The notes: a model not told the origin generated them from the letters alone. A stretch of DNA of 5,141 nt from Pseudomonadota bacterium (GCA_021825225.1 JAKAIH010000236.1:1-5141), one strand, 5' to 3'; positions 1-5,141 are shown, counted from the stretch's first letter. Translations and numbers: made by a program.

Positions 1-166
1 TCTCGGTGTGGCAGGGCATGATGGCATCGGCCCCCTTGGCGCGTTCGATGATTTCGTCGCCCGAATAAAGGGCATCGTCGGGATTCAGGATGGGGCTGTA
101 GTCGCGGCGCAGGCGATCCTCGACGCGATCGGGCAGCTTGCGGGTAACCAGGACGACGGGTTTCAC
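1..166 (-). CDS. D-isomer-specific 2-hydroxyacid dehydrogenase, N-terminal fragment (cut by window edge)
   Basis: I translated this by hand; 55 residues are visible, running from a GTG start at 166 to the left edge with no stop. The protein begins MKPVVLVTRKLPDRVEDRL and continues through NPDD, SGDEIIERAKGADAIMPCHTE. This matches the N-terminal substrate-binding half of glyoxylate/hydroxypyruvate reductase-like D-2-hydroxyacid dehydrogenases: a first beta strand ending VTRKLP, then a helix, an NPDD-like turn, and a helix leading to 'GADA'. The family uses NAD(P)H to interconvert 2-oxoacids and D-2-hydroxyacids in the cytosol. The Rossmann domain and the catalytic Arg, Glu and His lie outside the window, so cofactor and substrate cannot be judged. 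The start is fixed by AAGGAGGA seven bases upstream. It is the last visible gene of the lar-SDR string and fits a role in oxidising the hydroxyacid handled by LarA. The family call is fairly secure for so short a fragment; the exact substrate is unknown. Confidence 0.75.
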   Translation of the reverse strand, partial: MKPVVLVTRKLPDRVEDRLRRDYSPILNPDDALYSGDEIIERAKGADAIMPCHTE

Positions 167-294
167 AATTTGATCCTCCTTAAATGTTCAAATGACAGGA
201 AATCGATCCGGCAGGCCGTTGCAGACCGGACGCCCATGTGCGCACCGCTGACAGCGGGTAGCCGCCTGGTGGCCGATATCCCCCGGAGCAGGCC
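167..294 (-). other. Intergenic region between the SDR and the 2-hydroxyacid dehydrogenase
   Basis: This is a 128-nt gap holding the leader of the downstream gene. It contains a small inverted repeat at 245-257 (five-base arms CCGCT/AGCGG, three-base loop), which lacks a following T-run and is too short to call a terminator or operator. I see no convincing -35/-10 pair. The 15-20 bases before the Shine-Dalgarno are AT-rich and could hide a promoter, but the sequence does not decide this. Read-through from the SDR is equally possible. Confidence 0.4.
174..181 (-). promoter_or_regulatory. Strong Shine-Dalgarno for the 2-hydroxyacid dehydrogenase
   Basis: On the minus strand this reads AAGGAGGA, an almost perfect anti-16S match, seven bases before the GTG at 166-164. 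It decides the GTG start and is the strongest ribosome binding site in the window. The surrounding leader (about 167-200) is noticeably more AT-rich than the rest of the window, which would keep the site unstructured. Confidence 0.8.
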
Positions 295-1149
295 TCAACC
301 CGCATTTTTCGGAAAGTCCGCGCCCAGCGTCGTCGCCTCCCAGGCATCGAAATCCTTGCGCAGGAAATCGAGTTTCCTGCGCGCCGACTCGAGCGCAACC
401 TTGCCGAGCAGCAGACGCAGCGGCGGGGCATCCGACAGCGCGGCATCGATAATGGCCTGTCCGGCCCGCACCGGATCGCCGGGCTGGGTGCCGGTGCGCG
501 CCTCGACTTGCTTGCGGCGCTCGCCGGCGGTCGCGGCGTAGGCCTCGATGCGCACTGGTGACTGCTTCATCGACGGCCCCGCCCAATTGGTGCGGAACGG
601 CCCCGGCTCGACGATCAGCACGCCGATGCCGAGCGGCTTCAGCTCGGTCGCGAGCGATTCGGACAGGCCTTCGACGGCGTATTTGGTCGCGTGATAGTAG
701 CCGGTCGCCGCCTGGCTCACCAGGCCGCCGACCGACGAGATGTTGACGATCAATCCGCTGCGCTGCGCGCGCATGATCGGCAGCACCGCCTTGGTCAGGT
801 CGATGAGCCCGAACACGTTGGCCTCGAACAAGGCGCGCACGGCCTGGTCCTCGCCTTCCTCGATCGCCGCAAGGTAGCCGTAGCCTGCGTTGTTCACCAG
901 CGCATCGATGCGCCCGAAGCGCTGCTTCGCGGCGGCGACGACGGCGTCGATCTGCGCGCGCCGGGTGACATCGAGCGGCGTGACCAGCGCGCGTTCACCG
1001 TGCCCTTCGGCGATGTCCGCCACTTTCGCCGGATCGCGCGCCGTGACCACGGCACGCCAGCCGCGTGCCAGCACCAGTTTCGCCAGTTCGCGGCCGAAGC
1101 CGGTGGAACAGCCGCTGATCAGCCAGACGGGGTTATCTCGATTCATCAT
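295..1149 (-). CDS. Classical short-chain dehydrogenase/reductase (SDR), NAD(P)-dependent
   Basis: This 284-residue Rossmann-fold oxidoreductase has all the marks of a classical SDR. The glycine-rich cofactor loop is SGCSTGFGR (12-20), an acidic residue for the adenine ring is at D60 (DVT), NNAG is at 86-89, the structural Asn is N111, and the catalytic serine is in NISS (136-139). The YxxxK pair is Y152/K156 within YYHATK, and PGPFRTNW (182-189) follows. Arg38 after the second strand (VTAR) suggests NADP(H) preference, which is inference. The length and the C-terminal extension resemble the large group annotated as 'oxidoreductase, 17beta-HSD/retinol dehydrogenase-like', whose substrates are rarely predictable. 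Two adjacent ATGs (1149 and 1146) are possible; AGGAG lies eight bases before the first. It sits 79 nt after larA in the same direction, so co-transcription is plausible, but a link to the nickel-pincer pathway is not shown by sequence. Confidence 0.93.
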   Translation of the reverse strand: MMNRDNPVWLISGCSTGFGRELAKLVLARGWRAVVTARDPAKVADIAEGHGERALVTPLDVTRRAQIDAVVAAAKQRFGRIDALVNNAGYGYLAAIEEGEDQAVRALFEANVFGLIDLTKAVLPIMRAQRSGLIVNISSVGGLVSQAATGYYHATKYAVEGLSESLATELKPLGIGVLIVEPGPFRTNWAGPSMKQSPVRIEAYAATAGERRKQVEARTGTQPGDPVRAGQAIIDAALSDAPPLRLLLGKVALESARRKLDFLRKDFDAWEATTLGADFPKNAG

Positions 1150-1157
1150 TCTGAAGA

Positions 1158-1162
1158 CTCCT
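1158..1162 (-). promoter_or_regulatory. Shine-Dalgarno for the SDR
   Basis: On the minus strand this reads AGGAG (within CAGGAGTC). It is eight bases before the ATG at 1149 and eleven before the ATG at 1146, so the first ATG is the better start. Confidence 0.7.
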
Positions 1163-1190
1163 GGGCTGGCGGAAAAATCCGATGACGCGG

Positions 1191-1220
1191 CATTGCGGCA
1201 CAGAGTTCCCTGCCGCGATG
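1191..1220 (-). other. Stem-loop in the larA-SDR intergenic gap
   Basis: The arms are CATTGCGGCA (1191-1200) and TGCCGCGATG (1211-1220) on the plus strand. They pair over 9 of 10 positions (six contiguous GCGGCA/TGCCGC pairs, one mismatch, three more pairs) around a 10-base loop. It lies just past the larA stop codon. On the minus strand a run of five T occurs at 1177-1173, about 13 bases after the stem, too far for a standard intrinsic terminator. It may stabilise the 3' end of the lar message or give partial termination before the SDR. Confidence 0.5.
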
Positions 1221-1228
1221 TACCGTCC

Positions 1229-2539
1229 TTACGACCGTGGCGCTGCGCGTCCGGGTTCCCCCGGACGGTACTCCGGCACGACGTAAGGCCCCTCGGGTAT
1301 CACTGCGATGTGCGCGTCGCCGCTGCGGCGCACGCTCGCGCGTATGGTTTCGGGCACCGAAGCCATCTTTTGCACTCCGGTAAGCCCCCAGGCCTCGGCC
1401 GCGAGCCTTTCGCTGTAAAGATGCACGGTGCCGGCACGCATCGGCTTGAGTTGCATCTGCGTCTGCCATTCGTCGATGTCGGCGTGGCGCTTGGCGCTGA
1501 TGTCGGCCATGAATCCTTCGGGTCCGAGCCCGAGCAGGCGCCGCTGCGCCTCGACGTACTCGGGCGAGCCCATGCCTTCGGCGCACTCCGACACGATCAG
1601 GAGATCGCCGCCGGGCGCGAGAATGTCGATCGGCGCGACCATGCCCTTCACCGTCTGGTAATAGGTCTTGTCCAGCGGGTAGCCCGCGGCGCTGGTAACC
1701 ACCGTGGAGAACCTGCGTTCGATCGGCACCACCGCGTAGCGGCGGATGAAGTCGACCGCGAGCAGATGGCTGTGCACCACCTCGCCGAAGTTCACGAACG
1801 ACAGCTTGCGGTGCTCGTCGATGACCGTGTTCAGCGCCAGCGCGCCCCCCAGCATGCGCATGATCTCGAGCTGCTCCTCGTGCAGCGGATTGCCCTCGAG
1901 CACGCAGTTGGCGGCGCGCGGGTGCGCCATGAAGCGCGCGCTGTGAAACGTCGTGATGGTGTCCTTGTGCGCGACCCCCGGCGCAATCACCTTGCGCCCG
2001 CCCGAATAGCCCGCCATGAAGTGCGGCTCGACCAGGCCGGTGGCGATGCGCACGTCCGCCTCGACGAAGCGCCGGTCGAGCTTCACCGGCGTGCCGCGCG
2101 CGGTTGCGCCCAGATCGACGTGATCGGCGTCGTTGCGCGCGAAATGGTTGGCCACGCGCACGGTCTGCATCACCCAGGGATCGCCCACCAGTTCGGCCAT
2201 TTCCTCGCCTTCGTTCGGCCGGTGCAGGCCGGTCGCAACGAGGATGGTGATGCCCGCGGCCGGGATGCCCGCATCCAACAGCTCGCGCACGAGGAGCGGC
2301 AGGAACAGGCCGTTGGGCACGGGGCGCGTGATGTCGCACACCAGGATGCAGGCGCTTTTCGCGACGCGCGCCGCTTCGATGAGCGGCTTCGCGTCCACCG
2401 GCTGCGCCAGCGCGGCGCGCACCGCGGCCACCGGGTCGGCGAGCAGCGGCATCGCGGGCTTCCTGATCACGGTCACATCCCAATCCGGGTCCAGATCGAG
2501 GCGATAGCTGCCCCTGCCGTATCTGAGGTCGATGTGCAT
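1229..2539 (-). CDS. larA: LarA-family nickel-pincer-dependent 2-hydroxyacid racemase/epimerase
   Basis: This 436-residue protein belongs to the lactate racemase family, which swaps the configuration at C2 of a 2-hydroxyacid by transient hydride transfer to the nickel-pincer nucleotide. The key residues are present and fall close to L. plantarum LarA numbering. They are DITRP (69-73, with the substrate/cofactor-binding Arg72), TGLHR with catalytic His106, EPHFMAGYSGGRK with catalytic His173 and cofactor-bearing Lys183, HSARFM with nickel ligand His199, and Q295/K298 in YYQTVKG. The C-terminal domain follows normally (SECAEGMGSPEY near 317-328). The start is the ATG at 2539, preceded by AGAGGAG at eight bases. 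The frame stays open about 106 codons further upstream, but that stretch overlaps larB and looks like a shadow. It lies 32 nt after larB. Family members act on lactate, malate, other hydroxyacids or sugar acids, so 'lactate racemase' is only one possibility. Confidence 0.95.
   Translation of the reverse strand: MHIDLRYGRGSYRLDLDPDWDVTVIRKPAMPLLADPVAAVRAALAQPVDAKPLIEAARVAKSACILVCDITRPVPNGLFLPLLVRELLDAGIPAAGITILVATGLHRPNEGEEMAELVGDPWVMQTVRVANHFARNDADHVDLGATARGTPVKLDRRFVEADVRIATGLVEPHFMAGYSGGRKVIAPGVAHKDTITTFHSARFMAHPRAANCVLEGNPLHEEQLEIMRMLGGALALNTVIDEHRKLSFVNFGEVVHSHLLAVDFIRRYAVVPIERRFSTVVTSAAGYPLDKTYYQTVKGMVAPIDILAPGGDLLIVSECAEGMGSPEYVEAQRRLLGLGPEGFMADISAKRHADIDEWQTQMQLKPMRAGTVHLYSERLAAEAWGLTGVQKMASVPETIRASVRRSGDAHIAVIPEGPYVVPEYRPGEPGRAAPRS
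1248..1267 (-). other. Perfect 8-bp hairpin at the 3' end of larA
   Basis: The arms CGTCCGGG (1248-1255) and CCCGGACG (1260-1267) are exact inverted repeats around four bases. On the minus-strand transcript the loop is GGAA, a GNRA-type tetraloop, so the RNA hairpin should be very stable. It lies inside the last codons of larA (the R-P-G-E-P-G-R stretch, residues 425-431), about 17 nt before the stop codon. No T-run follows directly. It may protect the larA mRNA end or slow ribosomes and polymerase; it could also be a by-product of the Pro/Gly/Arg codons. Confidence 0.6.
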
Positions 2540-2547
2540 TGCGGCTA

Positions 2548-2554
2548 CTCCTCT
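2548..2554 (-). promoter_or_regulatory. Shine-Dalgarno that fixes the larA start
   Basis: On the minus strand this reads AGAGGAG, eight bases before the ATG at 2539. It lies in the short larB-larA gap and settles the choice of this ATG over upstream in-frame starts within larB. Confidence 0.8.
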
Positions 2555-2571
2555 GAATATTCCGCGGCGGC

Positions 2572-3240
2572 TCAGGCCGGCGGCGCAAATGCGCGCAGCA
2601 TGCGCAGCGCGATGCAGGCGGCGCCGTAGCCGTTGTCGATATTGACCACTGCGAGGCCCGGCGCGCAGCTTGCGAGCATCGCATCGAGCGCAACACGCCC
2701 GCCGCTGGCGACGCCGTAGCCTACCGAGGTGGGCAATCCGATCACGCAGCCGCGCACCAGCCCGCCGACCACGCTCGCGAGCGCGGCGTCCATGCCGGCT
2801 GCGACGATCAACACCGGGTAACGGCGGATTTCCTCCAGCCGCTCGGTCAGGCGCCACAATCCGGCGACGCCAACGTCGTGGAATTCGGCGGCCGGCTCGC
2901 CGTACCAGGCGAGCGTGCGCTGCGCCTCGCGCGCCGCGGGCAGATCGGACGTGCCGGCGGAAAGTAGCGCGACCCGCGTGCCGGCTCCGCGCGCATGCGC
3001 CGCGCCGAAGAAAGCGCTGCGCGACAGCGCATCGTAGTCCAGCCCGGCGCGCGCCTCACCGGAAAGAGCCTGCAGCTGTTCGGGCGCAAGGCGCGTGAGC
3101 AGCAGCCCCGCCCCGCGCGCGCGCGCATCGTTCAGGATGGATTCGATCTGGCCCACGCTCTTGCCCGCGCAGAATATCGCCTCGTCCAGGCCGACGCGCT
3201 CGCCGCGGCTGACATCGGGACGCACTTCAGGAACGTTCAT
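2572..3240 (-). CDS. larB: LarB, nickel-pincer cofactor biosynthesis carboxylase/hydrolase
   Basis: LarB starts nickel-pincer nucleotide synthesis. It carboxylates C5 of the pyridinium ring of nicotinate adenine dinucleotide and cleaves off AMP, giving pyridinium-3,5-biscarboxylate mononucleotide. The 222 residues show the family pattern. The N-terminal domain includes DEAIFCAGKSVGQIESI (19-35) and LDYDALSRSAFFG (67-79). A PurE-like C-terminal domain follows, with SAGTSDLPAAREA (94-106), HDVGVAGLWR (121-130), VAAGMDAALASVVGGLV (146-162), PTSVGYG (170-176) and ASCAPGLAVVNIDNGYGAA (190-208). Cys192 matches the family cysteine reported to form a covalent adduct with the substrate ring. The length is slightly short of the roughly 245 residues I recall for L. 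plantarum LarB. The ATG lies inside larE (14-bp overlap) with only a weak, very close AGGG before it, so its translation is probably coupled to larE. Confidence 0.96.
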   Translation of the reverse strand: MNVPEVRPDVSRGERVGLDEAIFCAGKSVGQIESILNDARARGAGLLLTRLAPEQLQALSGEARAGLDYDALSRSAFFGAAHARGAGTRVALLSAGTSDLPAAREAQRTLAWYGEPAAEFHDVGVAGLWRLTERLEEIRRYPVLIVAAGMDAALASVVGGLVRGCVIGLPTSVGYGVASGGRVALDAMLASCAPGLAVVNIDNGYGAACIALRMLRAFAPPA

Positions 3241-4063
3241 TGCCCTGCACCAGGAAAGCGCTGCCGTTGCGATAAGGCGCGAAGCTCACCGTTCGCGCAA
3301 ATCCTGCATCCGCGAAAATGCCGCCGACCTCCTGCGCCAGTTCGGCACGCCGCCGCGGCTCGATATCGTCCAGCGTGGCGGCATCGAGCTCCAGTACCAC
3401 GCCTGTGGCGCGCACGCGGCAGCGCACGGTGCGCGCGGCGACGGCGGCACCGACCAGGCGCTCGCTTGCATGCACCAGCGCGAGCATCGCGGCATCGATG
3501 CCGATGCCGGTCTCGATGCGGCTCGCAAGGCAGGGTGCGGCAGGCAATTCGGCGATATCGCCCAGCCCGAGCGCGCGCGCGATCGCGCGCACCATGCGTT
3601 TGTCCGCGCCGACCTCGACATAGGGATGGCGCACCGCGTGTTCGCTCGCCGCGCGCAAGCCCGGGCGATATTCGCCCAGGTCGTCGAGGTTGGTGCCCGA
3701 GAGCAATTGCGCCGCGCTGCGGCTCGCGATCGAACCGTACAGGCTCGCCTTGCAATGGAAACAGCGATCGACCGGGTTGGCGAGATATGCGGCGCGCGCG
3801 AATTCGCCCGCATCGAATACTTCGAGATGCCAGCCGTGCGCGGCCGCCAGCGCCTCGACGCGCGCCGTCGCCTCGGAGGGCACCGCCGGCGACTTGGCGT
3901 GATACATGGCCGCCCTGTTGCCGAGCACTGCATGCGAAACAGCAGCCAGAGTGAGGCTGTCGACTCCGCCCGAAACCGCGACGCCGACTTCGCGCGCTGC
4001 GCCGATGGCGCCCAGCAGCGCTTCGAGTTCGCCCAGTTTGGCCGATGCGGGATCATTTTTCAT
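3227..4063 (-). CDS. larE: LarE, ATP-dependent sulfur insertase of nickel-pincer cofactor synthesis
   Basis: LarE is a PP-loop ATP pyrophosphatase-type enzyme that adenylylates the two carboxylates of the LarB product and converts them to thiocarboxylates. The 278 residues contain the PP-loop SGGVDS (31-36), YHAKSPAVPSEA (54-65), NPVDRCFHCK (96-105), SGTNLDDLGEYRPGLRAA (122-139), and APCLASRIETG (176-186). Three cysteines are placed for function: Cys101 and Cys104 (CxxC) and Cys178, the last matching the sulfur-donating Cys176 of L. plantarum LarE. The three-cysteine arrangement points to the type that carries a [4Fe-4S] cluster and is not consumed in the reaction; this is inference from family knowledge. 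The ATG at 4063 overlaps larC by 11 bp and has AGGA eight bases upstream. The length is usual for the family. Confidence 0.96.
   Translation of the reverse strand: MKNDPASAKLGELEALLGAIGAAREVGVAVSGGVDSLTLAAVSHAVLGNRAAMYHAKSPAVPSEATARVEALAAAHGWHLEVFDAGEFARAAYLANPVDRCFHCKASLYGSIASRSAAQLLSGTNLDDLGEYRPGLRAASEHAVRHPYVEVGADKRMVRAIARALGLGDIAELPAAPCLASRIETGIGIDAAMLALVHASERLVGAAVAARTVRCRVRATGVVLELDAATLDDIEPRRRAELAQEVGGIFADAGFARTVSFAPYRNGSAFLVQGNERS
3575..3590. repeat. 16-bp perfect palindrome inside larE
   Basis: The sequence is a perfect palindrome of alternating G and C centred on GATC (3581-3584), within a longer run of alternating GC beginning at 3571. It lies in the larE codons for the I-A-R-A-L stretch (about residues 161-165). 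The neighbourhood is full of GCG and CGC codons for Ala and Arg, so it is most likely a product of codon bias, not a functional site. Confidence 0.5.
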
Positions 4064-5141
4064 GTTGCGTTTCCTGTCTCAGCGCCGCGGCCTCGCTCTC
4101 GCGGCGCAGCTGCTCCCGGCCTTCGCGCCCGCCGCCCGCGCGCACATCGTCGCTTTCGGCCTTGGCGCTGAGTTCTCCATCGGGCCGCCGCGCGAGCTTG
4201 ACGCGCACCTGTGCGCCGCCGGCCGCCGCGACCGTAGTCGCGCTGCGCGCGAGCACGCTGCGCGCGAGCAGCTGGTGGCGCACGCCCAGGGTCGTAGTCT
4301 CGGCAAAGCAGGCGGCAATGACTGCGGCGAGGCGCTGCGGTTCCGCCAGCAGCTGCACCTGCGCCGCCATGCGGCCCTTCTTGCCGAACACCGGGCTCTG
4401 CACCACGTCGAGCACACCCTCGCAGGCGCGCAGCCGCTCCAGTCCCTGCGCCAGATCTTCGGCGCTCTGGTCGTCGACTTCGAAGGCGAGCAGCGCGATT
4501 TCCTGCGCCATCGGCCCATCCGTGGCATCGAACGCGAGCACGCGCAAAGCGTTGGCGATGCCGGGCAGCTTGCGCGTGCCGAAGCCCAGGCCCGAGGCGC
4601 TGAGCCGGCCTGCACGCGGCCCCACGCCGGAGGCACAGCCCAGATGCCGCAGGATCGCGGCGCCCGTCGGCGTGACGCGTTCTCCGGCCAGGCCGTCGTC
4701 GAAAAACACAAAGCCCTGCAGCAGCTTGACCACAGCCGGGGCGGGCACAGGCAGCATGCCGTGCGCGCTGCGCACGCGGCCGGATCCCAGCGGCAGCGCG
4801 CCGACCGACCAGCTTGCCGGCGCGAGCGCCTCGATCAGCCAGGCCGCGCCGACGATATCGGCAATCGAATCCAGCGCTCCGACCTCGTGAAACTCGACCT
4901 CGTCCACGCCGACACCGTGCACCCGGGCTTCGGCCTCGGCCAGGACGGCGAATATGGCCTGCGCGCGCGCCGCGACCGCGGCCTCCAGGCCCATGCCCGC
5001 GAGCGCAGCGCGGATTGCGGCCAAGCCGACATGCGCGTGATGATGCTGCGCGGCCGAGCTCGCGGGCAGGCTGAGTTCGAAGCGCCGCCCGCACAAGATG
5101 CCATCGCTATGCGCAAGCGACTCGCAGCGCGCACCCGGCGG
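4053..5141 (-). CDS. larC: LarC, CTP-dependent nickel insertion protein (N-terminus cut by window edge)
   Basis: LarC inserts nickel into the bisthiocarboxylate mononucleotide in a CTP- and manganese-dependent reaction, completing the pincer cofactor. The frame is open to the right edge, showing 362 codons with no start, and probably lacks only some 40-80 N-terminal residues including the usual acidic GGIAGDMF-like motif. Visible landmarks, counted from the edge, are the His-rich HHHAH (33-37), LAEAEARVHG (67-76), EFHEVGALDSIADIVGAAWL (83-102), SAHGMLPVPAP (125-135), ERVTPTGAAILRHLG (154-168) and ANALRVL (196-202). The C-terminal (LarC2-like) domain follows: FEVDDQSAED (220-229), SPVFGKKGRMA (249-259), ETTTLGVR (281-288), KAESDDV (327-333). 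Both halves are in one frame, unlike L. plantarum, where they are joined by frameshifting. The TTG that could start a 347-residue form is internal to the conserved domain region and is not the real start. Confidence 0.94.
   Translation of the reverse strand, partial: PPGARCESLAHSDGILCGRRFELSLPASSAAQHHHAHVGLAAIRAALAGMGLEAAVAARAQAIFAVLAEAEARVHGVGVDEVEFHEVGALDSIADIVGAAWLIEALAPASWSVGALPLGSGRVRSAHGMLPVPAPAVVKLLQGFVFFDDGLAGERVTPTGAAILRHLGCASGVGPRAGRLSASGLGFGTRKLPGIANALRVLAFDATDGPMAQEIALLAFEVDDQSAEDLAQGLERLRACEGVLDVVQSPVFGKKGRMAAQVQLLAEPQRLAAVIAACFAETTTLGVRHQLLARSVLARSATTVAAAGGAQVRVKLARRPDGELSAKAESDDVRAGGGREGREQLRRESEAAALRQETQHEK
4241..4270 (-). repeat. Two exact tandem copies of a 15-bp unit in larC
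   Basis: The 15-base unit at 4241-4255 is repeated exactly at 4256-4270. It is in frame and encodes L/V-L-A-R-S twice, just after the ETTTLGVR motif. Compared with my memory of the family pattern (GVR, then six residues to an Arg-x-Val-Leu-x-Arg core, then TV), the spacing is normal. The repeat therefore does not appear to add length. Confidence 0.7.

Noticed and set aside
245..257. Short inverted repeat in the gap before the dehydrogenase, considered as a terminator or operator
   Set aside because: The arms are only five bases with a three-base loop and no T-run. Such repeats are expected by chance in GC-rich DNA.
8..541. Plus-strand open frame of about 177 codons at the left end
   Set aside because: It crosses the dehydrogenase start, the gap and the SDR 3' end on the other strand, and shows no domain. 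The minus-strand genes explain this region better.
890..2629. Very long open frame on the plus strand (about 579 codons), opposite the SDR start and all of larA
   Set aside because: The protein is rich in His, Arg and Ala with no recognisable domain, and it lies antisense to two well-supported genes. Long antisense frames are common in GC-rich DNA where third-position G/C removes stop codons.
2540..2857. Upstream extension of larA by about 106 codons
   Set aside because: The added stretch is Arg/Ala-rich, overlaps larB in another frame and has no family similarity. The ATG at 2539 has a good Shine-Dalgarno and gives the normal family N-terminus.
3111..3128. Run of alternating GC, considered as a Z-DNA or regulatory element
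   Set aside because: It encodes the A-R-A-R stretch of LarB with preferred GCG/CGC codons. Codon bias is a sufficient explanation.
2995..4171. Overlapping plus-strand open frames opposite larB and larE
   Set aside because: They are low-complexity Arg/Ala/Pro sequences with no motif, antisense to larB and larE, whose motifs are unmistakable.
4241..4270. 15-bp tandem duplication in larC as a recent expansion mutation
   Set aside because: The spacing of the flanking family motifs is normal, so the repeat does not insert extra residues. It is probably convergence of similar codons.

Overview
The window is visibly GC-rich, and every gene I can support reads on the minus strand, so transcription runs from the right edge to the left. 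The codon use (strong G/C third positions), the tight overlapping operon and the protein styles suggest a high-GC proteobacterium, perhaps a betaproteobacterium. No rRNA or other lineage marker is present, so that placement is inference.

From right to left (5' to 3' of the transcript) the layout is: larC (5' end cut off by the window edge), larE, larB, larA, a classical short-chain dehydrogenase/reductase (SDR), and the first 55 codons of a D-isomer-specific 2-hydroxyacid dehydrogenase (cut off by the left edge). larC/larE overlap by 11 bp and larE/larB by 14 bp. larB and larA are 32 nt apart. The SDR and the dehydrogenase follow after gaps of 79 and 128 nt, each with its own clear Shine-Dalgarno sequence. 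The larA/SDR junction carries two stem-loops and is the most likely place where transcript levels or stability change.

The right four genes form a complete nickel-pincer nucleotide (NPN) module. LarB carboxylates and hydrolyses nicotinate adenine dinucleotide to pyridinium-3,5-biscarboxylate mononucleotide. LarE turns both carboxylates into thiocarboxylates. LarC inserts nickel using CTP. LarA carries the finished cofactor on a lysine and racemises or epimerises a 2-hydroxyacid. The adjoining D-2-hydroxyacid dehydrogenase suggests that the locus interconverts hydroxyacid stereoisomers and oxidises one of them to a 2-oxoacid. The actual substrate cannot be read from the sequence.

The points most worth following are the start of the D-2-hydroxyacid dehydrogenase at the left edge, the three-cysteine (probably iron-sulfur-type) LarE, the single-frame LarC, and the unknown substrate of LarA. 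Nothing convincing is encoded on the plus strand. No tRNA, CRISPR array, insertion sequence or phage feature was seen.
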